NCBI GenBank assembly: GCA_031282385.1
Contig: JAITDV010000566.1
Coordinates: 1-20,042 of the forward strand
Direction of reading: 5' to 3'
DNA: 20,042 nucleotides
From: Planctomycetaceae bacterium
GTDB taxonomy: Bacteria > Planctomycetota > Planctomycetia > Pirellulales > Thermoguttaceae
This document shows, one piece after another, positions 15,026 through 20,042 of this stretch. The stretch's first letter is position 1. The number at the start of each line of letters is the position of its first letter. The notes under the pieces were generated by a model. It was not told where the DNA came from. It saw only the letters and a list, made by a program, of their open reading frames with translations, and ran no database searches. The position numbers and the translations under genes are program-made.

Positions 15026-15041
15026 CGTTCAACATTGAACG
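15026..15041. promoter_or_regulatory. Conserved palindrome upstream of the histone-like gene, operator candidate
   Basis: CGTTCAACATTGAACG is a 7-bp inverted repeat around CA, 85 bp before the start codon. It lies within the region duplicated with the pseudogene, and it is among the best-conserved parts of that region. A dimeric regulator site is a reasonable reading. TTGAAC inside it could also serve as a -35 box on the minus strand. Confidence 0.45.
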
Positions 15042-15138
15042 AAAAAAAACTTGCTACTCCATGTTAACAAACCATCGAATTACACAAAATTGCGAAAACA
15101 AATATTCCATCGATATAAGTTGATAAAATCAACAAACT

Positions 15139-15249
15139 TCAAAGAGAATACTTATTAACTTTTATTGCGTAATTCACAATGGTTACAAAGGTTTTCCTTG
15201 CGGTTTTTTTGACATTGCAATCCGTTTTCCCCATTACTTTTTTAGGCTT
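15139..15249 (-). pseudogene. Decayed duplicate of the histone-like gene, start codon lost
   Basis: The frame KPKKVMGKTDCNVKKTARKT aligns codon by codon with MAKKAAKKTVKKAAKKTVKK of the intact gene, but ATG GCT has become AAG CCT. It keeps the upstream ribosome site (AGGAG at 15262-15258) at the same distance. After about 20 codons the Lys-rich pattern is lost, and the frame ends in TGA at 15139. An internal ATG (codon 6) lies too far from the AGGAG to use it. It is most simply a pseudogene, though a rare-start product cannot be ruled out. Confidence 0.65.
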
Positions 15250-15349
15250 TTCTCCATCTCCTGAAAAATTGAAGAGCAAAACGTAATGTAACTTTGTCAA
15301 ATCATCCCGTTTAGTAAAACCGAATTACAAGTCCGTTCAACATTGAACA
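15250..15349 (-). repeat. Duplicated leader/upstream region, partner of 14941-15041
   Basis: This region matches 14941-15041 over about 100 bp: CTCCTGAAAAA, AGAGCAA, a GTAAAACCG / GTTAAACCG stretch, ACAAGTCCGTTCAAC / GCAAGTTCGTTCAAC and the palindrome. Together with the downstream coding remnant this is a tandem duplication of a whole gene with its control region. Confidence 0.75.
15335..15348. promoter_or_regulatory. Second copy of the palindrome GTTCAACATTGAAC
   Basis: It is identical over 14 bp to the site upstream of the intact histone-like gene and lies 86 bp before the pseudogene's former start. Its surroundings have diverged more than the palindrome itself, consistent with selection before decay or with recent duplication. 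Confidence 0.45.
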
Positions 15350-15678
15350 GATAACGCCTGTAATTCTAATCTATATACCATCGACACACTTTAACTACTT
15401 AATTGAAGTTTACTTCTCCGGCAAGCCGAAAACCGACCCAACACAAATAAGCATCGACAACCTCAATCCGCATTAAAGCACATCGTTAAGGCTAATGTAA
15501 TTTTTGGCAAATGAATTATTGCCGCATCAATTCAACACCGCAACAAATTTATCTGTCAAATTAAAACCAACAAACAATAATAACTCTATGATGTGAAATA
15601 GTTTAATATTTAATACATATTATCTGCCGTGATTGTGTTTGGATTTGTTAATCTGAAAACACAAACAGCGGTTTCCCA

Positions 15679-15846
15679 ATGGATAATCTGCAAGTTGGCG
15701 AGACTGTACTTTTGAACAGTTTGGAAACGCCGCGCAGAACAGACAATATACATAAGACAAAATCAATAACAGTCGACAACATAACCGACCCGCAATTAAC
15801 CAAAAATAAATCTTTGGTAAACGCGGCCATCGGCAACAAGGTTTAA
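15679..15846 (+). CDS. Possible 55-residue ORF, function unknown
   Basis: The frame from ATG at 15679 reads MDNLQVGETVLLNSLETPRR and ends NAAIGNKV before TAA. Its composition looks more protein-like than other frames in this gene-poor stretch, and the local GC content is higher. I do not recognise it and see no ribosome site. Overlapping minus-strand frames look less natural (many Cys and Leu). It could also be the remains of a longer gene. Confidence 0.25.
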   Translation: MDNLQVGETVLLNSLETPRRTDNIHKTKSITVDNITDPQLTKNKSLVNAAIGNKV

Positions 15847-15901
15847 GACCACCTTGCCTGCTGAACAACTCCAATTTCAAATTTGCGACAACCAGACATG
15901 A

Positions 15902-15922
15902 AAGCATTTCAAATAAATGCTT
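15902..15922. other. Perfect 8-bp hairpin
   Basis: AAGCATTT and AAATGCTT are inverted around CAAAT. It lies about 55 bp after the possible small ORF ending at 15846. No T-run follows on either strand. Confidence 0.35.
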
Positions 15923-16114
15923 CTCACCGGCAGCGAAATAATATAAAAAGCAATGATATTTCGACATATTCTAAGTCGATCAAATCTCCATATAAACCCA
16001 CCATGGTAATGGAACAGAGAAGCGGAATAATCTATTATAAACAACCTTCACATCAAAACCTCATTTTCACCAATTAATCTCATCAAATTCAACTTGCCGG
16101 TTTCATGTTTTTGT

Positions 16115-16309
16115 TCATTTGACATTCGTCCCGTACTCCATCTCACAATATCCATCTCGAAATTGCTCCGATAATTTTTGATGTAACTTATCAGCGAACT
16201 CATTAACATTATCAAGTAACTCATTCGCCCGAAATTTTACTTCATTAAAAAATCTTTGTCAAAAGTCCCGAACAATCTCACAAAATTTTTCTATTAACTT
16301 TTGTGTCAT
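16115..16309 (-). pseudogene. Small helical protein gene interrupted by an in-frame TGA
   Basis: From the ATG at 16309 the frame reads MTQKLIEKFCEIVRDF, then TGA at codon 17 (16261-16259), then QRFFNEVKFRANELLDNVNE and on to EMEYGTNVK and a final TGA. Both halves are in one frame and have the same charged, amphipathic-helix composition, so they were one 64-codon gene. A TGG to TGA change (Trp to stop) is the simplest cause. No SECIS-like hairpin follows the TGA, and TGA ends other genes here, so recoding is unlikely. No known family is recognised. Repeat A copy 5 lies about 70 bp upstream, with its promoter-like half pointing at this gene. Confidence 0.55.
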
Positions 16310-16376
16310 TCGTGTTGATATTTTTTTGATTCGGAGTAGTTATTCATTTTTTAACTTCAGTCAGTAGGAACATTGT

Positions 16377-16484
16377 TTATACTGCTCGCACTATAAGTTC
16401 CGCGGCTCAAGGTGTGTAAAAGCCTGCTTTCCGATAGGTAAACAGGTGGAGGTGAAGGAAATTTAAAGTGTGAGCAGTTTAAAA
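16377..16484 (-). repeat. Repeat A, copy 5 (compensated arms)
   Basis: The arms read ACTGCTCGCACTATAAGTT (from 16381) and, on the other strand, AAACTGCTCACACTTTAAATT. Where copy 4 has GTTC in both arms, this copy has GCTC in both. The central hairpin is CCTGTTT / AAGCAGG, which pairs with one G-U. The promoter-like pair TTTACA (16420-16415) and TATAGT (16395-16390) has a 19-bp gap. Confidence 0.85.
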
Positions 16485-16924
16485 TTACCGCACTTAAATA
16501 TTTCGTCAACCATCACCGGTTGTCAACCTGAATCCGATTTTGTATTTTTTGGATTGATGAAAATTAAAGTGCAGTTGGCAAGGAGGTGTAGTTTTGAGGT
16601 GTGTTATTTTGTGAAAATTACTATAGTAACTATTCCTGTCGAACACCCGCGTCCGACATTCACCGTCCACGTTCAACTTAATTAGTGCAAAAGGATAAAC
16701 AATTTTTAAAATCGCACAAGGTGTATGTTCGCATTTTTCGGAAAAAAAATAAAAATTTTTTCGGTCGGGCAGAACAACCGGCAACAGATAATTGCGATTT
16801 ATCGTACAATAATTAATAAATTCACGAATAAAATATTTTTTTTAAACTGTAATTTATTGTAACGATAAATCAATTGTAGTTGCCCATAATATAATTTAGA
16901 GGCATTCAAATAATCCTTAATTTA
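16485..16924. other. 440-bp gap, no convincing gene
   Basis: Frames of 71 codons (plus, starting with a GTG inside repeat A copy 5) and 92 codons (minus) overlap each other and look neither family-like nor well composed. The right part (16790-16920) is very AT-rich and downstream of the minus-strand metalloprotease gene. TTATCGTACAATAATTAATA (from 16799) and a roughly inverted stretch ending TTATTGTAACGATAA (16854-16868) form an imperfect inverted repeat around the AT-rich centre. Confidence 0.4.
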
Positions 16925-17638
16925 CTAGTATCGGAATGATCTATGATTTAATTCAATGTAATTTTGATACGCCAAAAAAGCAAGTAAAATTGCAACGAAT
17001 ACCATACCGTAAGTCAGACTCATCCAGATGCAAATTCCCGCTGTTACAAGCGAAATTATGAGTGAATTTGCGAGTCCTTTTTGGGGCGAAAAAAATAAAA
17101 AAATTTCTCGTGAAATTTGTCCTCCGTCGAGCGGATATATCGGCAACAGATTAAAAATTCCCCAAATGATCGAAATTAACGTCGTACAATATAGAAAAAA
17201 TTTGACAACAGATAACAAATTGAATCCGTTTTGATTCGGCAGCAAGCAAAACAGTCCGAATGCAATTGCCGCCAAAATAAATTCTGCTAAACAACCCGCC
17301 GCGTCAAGAAATATTCTGCTCAATAAACCCTTCAATCCGTAATATCGCCGCGGCGGCGAATGCGGAACTGTTACTCCGCCGAATCCATGCAGCATAATAT
17401 CCGATTCAACAAAAAACATATACCGAAAAACAAAAGCATGACCAAGCTCATGCACCAAAACAGAAACAAATATTGCCAACGTCCAAGCCGCCAATTCCAA
17501 CAACCATTCCCGAAGCGTAGTTATCGGCGTTCGCACAAAAAGCAATAACGCTAGAACCCAAAAAAACGGATGCACCCGAATCTGAAAATTAAGAAACCTG
17601 AAATTTACGTCGTATTGAGTAGGTGAAAAATTGAACAT
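16925..17638 (-). CDS. Site-2 protease-like M50 family zinc metalloprotease
   Basis: From the ATG at 17638 the product has 237 residues (a TTG 11 codons upstream is less likely). It has about six hydrophobic segments. The zinc motif HELGH is at residues 63-67 inside the second segment (IFVSVLVHELGHAFVFRYMF), and the second active-site motif NLLPIYPLDGGQ places Asp171 in a later helix, as in M50 intramembrane proteases. The N-terminus FQIRVHPFFWVLALLLF is typical of the rhomboid-sized bacterial subgroup without a PDZ domain. It should cleave membrane-embedded substrates in the cytoplasmic membrane; the substrate is unknown. It lies about 190 bp downstream of lpxB on the same strand, but a repeat A copy between them may supply a separate promoter. 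Confidence 0.92.
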   Translation of the reverse strand: MFNFSPTQYDVNFRFLNFQIRVHPFFWVLALLLFVRTPITTLREWLLELAAWTLAIFVSVLVHELGHAFVFRYMFFVESDIMLHGFGGVTVPHSPPRRYYGLKGLLSRIFLDAAGCLAEFILAAIAFGLFCLLPNQNGFNLLSVVKFFLYCTTLISIIWGIFNLLPIYPLDGGQISREIFLFFSPQKGLANSLIISLVTAGICIWMSLTYGMVFVAILLAFLAYQNYIELNHRSFRY

Positions 17639-17714
17639 AATTATTTTTATGATTATTTCATATTCTTGCAAAAGTAATTCAATAAATACGAAACAATTGA
17701 TATTCCAGCTTGGA

Positions 17715-17813
17715 TACTGTTTGTACTATAAATTGCGAAACTCAAGAGCGTAAAAGCCTGTTTCCGATAGGCAAGCTGGTGGCGGTGAAGGAAATTTAAC
17801 GTGTGAACTGTTG
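17715..17813 (-). repeat. Repeat A, copy 6, upstream of the metalloprotease gene
   Basis: The arms are ATACTGTTTGTACTATAAATT on the plus strand and CAACAGTTCACACGTTAAATT on the minus strand. The core CCTATCGG is intact, but the flanking hairpin stem is shortened. The promoter-like boxes on the minus strand are TTTACG (17754-17749) and TATAGT (17730-17725), 18 bp apart, about 85 bp before the metalloprotease ATG. Confidence 0.85.
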
Positions 17814-17830
17814 AATATAACTCAAGCAAT

Positions 17831-19081
17831 TTAAAGATACATTAGTTTATTTGTATTGATAAATTCCAATATTGTATTTGCTGCTTTTGTGAGAGGAGAT
17901 TCTACTTTGTCAACTTCCCGCAGTAAAGCGGCTAATCGTCGTTTTTGGATTGCCATTGCGTTTTGGTCTGTAAGCCAATAAGCAAGATAAGCGGCTGCAT
18001 CTTTTGATCGATCAATTGCCGTCAAAAATTCGGGAAACAACATTGAATCGCGATCTTTATCTGATGGTTCAGCGGGAATCGGCAAATTTGAGTTATCGTA
18101 AAAGACCGGAGTTTGAGTTGAATTTATATCGTGTTGCATGTCTATTGCAAGTAGGTTGACAAGGGTGATGTATCGGGTTCGACGAAAAAATCGTTGTATC
18201 AGCAACGGAATTTTACCGACTTTGTAATATATGACTGTTGGTTTATTGCAAGCAAGCAATTCAAGTGATACCGATCCCGAAACAGCAAGACAACAATCCG
18301 CCGCGCGTATTAATTCAGTTGTCCGTCCGACGACAATTGGAATTGTTAATTCGAGGTCGGTCAGACGTGCGTGTATTATTTCTGCGTGTGTTTGATTGTA
18401 TGCGGCAAATATTGGATGTATGTCGGGAATAATTTCTTTGACGTATTCTACAGAGAGAATGAAGTCGTCAAGATTAGCAATTACTTCTTGATTTCTTGAG
18501 CCGAGCAACAAAGTTAAAATTGGTGCGCCGCCGTATTTTTTATAGAATGCTTCAAGAAAAACCGGATCAGATTCTTTATTTGCTAGCTCTTCAAAAAACG
18601 GATGGCCGATGAATATTGAAGCGACGCCGTGTTGTTCAAACCAACGTTGTTCAAATTCCAGAGGCGTTAAAACCCAATCGACCCAACGCTTCATTTTACG
18701 AACTCGCCAACTTGCCCAACTCCAAATTTGCGGCGGCATGAAATAAAAAACAGGAATCCCACACTCTTTCGCCAATTTTGCCACATGCCAATTAAAACCC
18801 GGATAATCGACTAAAATTACAATGTCGATTTCTTCGTGTAATAGATACTCTTTGGCTTTTTGCAATAATTTTCGGAACTTAAAGTATTGTGCGATTACTT
18901 GTGTCAACCACATTACGGCGTATTTCGTCAAGTCGGCAATCAATTCACAACCGGCAAGTTGCATATTTTTACCGCCGAAACCAACGAATTGAATATCGGG
19001 TTGTTGGTCGTGTAATTTTGCCATCAATGCCGCCGCGTGAATATCGCCGCTAGGATCGCCAGCTGAAAAAAATATTTTCAT
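17831..19081 (-). CDS. lpxB: Lipid-A-disaccharide synthase
   Basis: LpxB joins UDP-2,3-diacylglucosamine and lipid X to make the lipid A disaccharide at the inner face of the cytoplasmic membrane. From the ATG at 19081 the product has 416 residues, somewhat longer than the usual ~380 because of an insert near 330-350. It starts MKIFFSAGDPSGDIHAAAL, the GT19 signature (GE/DPSGD), and has IVILVDYPGFNWHVAK, PPQIWSWASWRVRKMKR, IGHPFFEEL, LLLGSRNQEV and AVSGSVSLELLACNKPTVIYYK in the family order. A GTG nine codons upstream is the alternative start; the extra residues do not resemble other LpxB proteins. Presence of lpxB implies lipid A synthesis and so a diderm envelope. No other lpx gene is in the window. 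Confidence 0.95.
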   Translation of the reverse strand: MKIFFSAGDPSGDIHAAALMAKLHDQQPDIQFVGFGGKNMQLAGCELIADLTKYAVMWLTQVIAQYFKFRKLLQKAKEYLLHEEIDIVILVDYPGFNWHVAKLAKECGIPVFYFMPPQIWSWASWRVRKMKRWVDWVLTPLEFEQRWFEQHGVASIFIGHPFFEELANKESDPVFLEAFYKKYGGAPILTLLLGSRNQEVIANLDDFILSVEYVKEIIPDIHPIFAAYNQTHAEIIHARLTDLELTIPIVVGRTTELIRAADCCLAVSGSVSLELLACNKPTVIYYKVGKIPLLIQRFFRRTRYITLVNLLAIDMQHDINSTQTPVFYDNSNLPIPAEPSDKDRDSMLFPEFLTAIDRSKDAAAYLAYWLTDQNAMAIQKRRLAALLREVDKVESPLTKAANTILEFINTNKLMYL

Positions 19082-19102
19082 TCTGTAATTTGTTTCTATA
19101 TT

Positions 19103-19120
19103 ACTCACACTTTAAATTTC
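19103..19120 (+). repeat. Repeat A fragment (left arm) upstream of lpxB
   Basis: ACTCACACTTTAAATTTC is the left arm of repeat A without the rest. It sits about 20 bp before the lpxB ATG, in the same relative orientation and almost the same place as the full copies that abut the lipoprotein and 77-residue ORF starts. The 240 bp beyond it (to 19357) show nothing I can name. Confidence 0.5.
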
Positions 19121-19357
19121 AATATCATCTCACACACACGTCGCAGTCGAGTGGAATGACGCCACTTTTTAACATTGTTTACATCAATAATCAATAGGTC
19201 ATAATCGGCAACATTGCAACAAAATGTTACCCCAAAAATAAAAAATCAGAACAGTAACAAGCAAGAACAAAAGGCTAACGGCAACATCATCTAATTCCAA
19301 TCACATTCATCCAAGTTTCTTAATTAAAAACACGTAACAACATTGAAATATTACAAT

Positions 19358-19552
19358 TTATTTGTCCCATCGTCCTACAACAACCCAATCAGTTTTGCGT
19401 TCGGGCAATGGTTTTTTTGTCCACCATGCCAAGAAATATTTGAGCAATCCATGCGGTTTTTCAATATATTTCTTGCCCCAAATTTCACCATTGCTCTGAT
19501 ATTCTTCCCGATCATCGCCAATTACACTGGCATTAGACCTTTTATCCTTCAA
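19358..19552 (-). CDS. Small protein overlapping the end of the restriction-modification gene, hypothetical
   Basis: This 64-residue frame starts with a TTG at 19552 and overlaps the last 11 bases of the preceding gene, which suggests translational coupling. Its product is well composed (SVIGDDREEYQSNGEIWGKK, then KYFLAWWTKKPLPERKTDWVVVGRWDK) with several Trp and charged residues and no membrane segment. I do not recognise a family. No ATG or GTG is available, so either TTG is used or the frame is a remnant of a longer reading frame shifted from the upstream gene. Confidence 0.4.
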   Translation of the reverse strand: MKDKRSNASVIGDDREEYQSNGEIWGKKYIEKPHGLLKYFLAWWTKKPLPERKTDWVVVGRWDK

Positions 19553-20042
19553 TAATTTTAATTTCGTCTTCGTTCAATCCGTATAATTCATACACTAATT
19601 GATCAATTTCACGATCAGTTTCGTCAATTTGTTTTTTAATGTTACAGCATTTTGATTGAGAACTATTAAAAATTTTTTCCCATTCATTTTGTTGTCTATG
19701 CGGGATATGGATTTTTTGTTTTGTTAATTCGTTTACAAATTGCAGAAAGTCCAAATTGTCAAACTGTTTTAGTGTATCAGTTATTCGGACGCCTTGCAAA
19801 TTATCACGGATACGACGAGAAAATCCGGCACGTTCTTCAATAATTCGACGTGATACTTTTTCTCTCTTAGTCGACAATTTTGCCAATTTAGTTACATAAT
19901 TACCGAAGGTATTTGGACACGGTAAATTCAAGATCATTTCCTTAGTAAACGTAATTCCTTGATTATAAGTTGCGCCGCGATATTTACCTTTGATATACGA
20001 AATTGCCAATTTGGAATTTAACAACGCCATAACCGCACGCAA
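19542..20042 (-). CDS. Type IIG/Eco57I-like restriction-modification protein, C-terminal part (5' end outside window)
   Basis: The frame is open to the right edge, so only the last ~166 residues are seen. The segment ALLNSKLAISYIKGKYRGATYNQGITFTKEMILNLPCP is the TaqI-like target-recognition pattern (LNSKL...Y, then an I/L...LPxP end) found in the specificity domains of Eco57I-class and N6-adenine methyltransferase-fused enzymes. A charged helical region follows, and the end EIDQLVYELYGLNEDEIKIIEG is the characteristic terminus of this class. By family, the protein would methylate adenine and, if type IIG, also cut DNA. The methyltransferase motifs lie outside the window, so the enzyme's integrity cannot be judged. 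The C-terminus is complete. Confidence 0.8.
   Translation of the reverse strand: MRAVMALLNSKLAISYIKGKYRGATYNQGITFTKEMILNLPCPNTFGNYVTKLAKLSTKREKVSRRIIEERAGFSRRIRDNLQGVRITDTLKQFDNLDFLQFVNELTKQKIHIPHRQQNEWEKIFNSSQSKCCNIKKQIDETDREIDQLVYELYGLNEDEIKIIEG

Noticed and set aside
15620..15967. 115-codon minus-strand frame, or a structured RNA gene, in the gene-poor stretch
   Set aside because: The frame is rich in Cys and Leu with no domain pattern, and I could not fit a tRNA, tmRNA or RNase P core by eye. Left as unexplained sequence with a weak plus-strand ORF.
16115..16309. Selenocysteine or reassigned TGA codon
   Set aside because: No SECIS-like stem-loop follows the TGA, and TGA terminates the phosphatase, DUF1559 and cytochrome genes in this window.
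16506..16784. 92-codon minus-strand frame
   Set aside because: No ribosome site, no recognisable domain, overlapping an equally long plus-strand frame; composition not convincing.
1960..17813. Scattered repeats as a CRISPR array
   Set aside because: Copies are kilobases apart, in both orientations, without regular spacers.

Overview
The window looks like an AT-rich chromosome segment of a Gram-negative member of the Planctomycetota. The evidence is a DUF1559 protein with a prepilin-type N-terminus (a family expanded in this phylum), a Ser/Thr kinase with the planctomycete-type N-terminus, a two-part RidA-like protein of the planctomycete kind, a YVTN-propeller/dihaem cytochrome with EF-hands, and lpxB, which implies an LPS outer membrane. 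The phylum is inferred from these families, as no rRNA or other marker is present. I see no tRNA, rRNA, CRISPR array or complete insertion sequence.

Layout. 1-1962: the end of one ABC-2-type permease and a complete paralogue, in tandem. 2174-3676: Ser/Thr kinase with a degenerate receiver domain. 3677-4097: convergent gap holding a mobile-looking repeat (B1), a fragment of repeat A and nested inverted repeats. 4098-10374: four minus-strand genes (RidA-like protein, propeller-cytochrome, small lipoprotein, DUF1559 pseudopilin-like protein). 10375-11570: mostly non-coding, with one small membrane ORF and repeats A and C. 11571-12881: coaD and an inositol-monophosphatase-family gene, probably one operon. 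13088-14098: an orphan solute-binding lipoprotein. 14099-16924: gene-poor region with a 56-residue histone-H1-like Lys/Ala protein, a decayed duplicate of it, a TGA-interrupted small gene and many repeats. 16925-19081: site-2-type metalloprotease and lpxB (minus). 19358-20042: the 3' end of a probable type IIG/Eco57I-like restriction-modification gene and a small ORF overlapping it.

The most unusual content is non-coding. Family A, about 100 bp, has six near-complete copies and several fragments. It has imperfect terminal inverted repeats with paired changes in both arms, a central hairpin around CCTATCGG, and one half that resembles a sigma70 promoter (TTTACG, 18 bp, TATAAT/TATAGT). All six full copies lie in the 5' region of an ORF; four point the promoter-like half at it and two abut a start codon in the other orientation. 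Family B has 18-bp terminal inverted repeats and a 26-bp-stem hairpin, and both copies lie 3' of a gene in the same orientation. Family C has three copies. Together they suggest that small non-autonomous elements have seeded promoters, leaders and terminators across this genome.

Several starts were moved inward from GTG or TTG to the first ATG where that gave a family-typical N-terminus. Shine-Dalgarno sequences are mostly weak; the histone-like gene and the DUF1559 gene are the clear exceptions.
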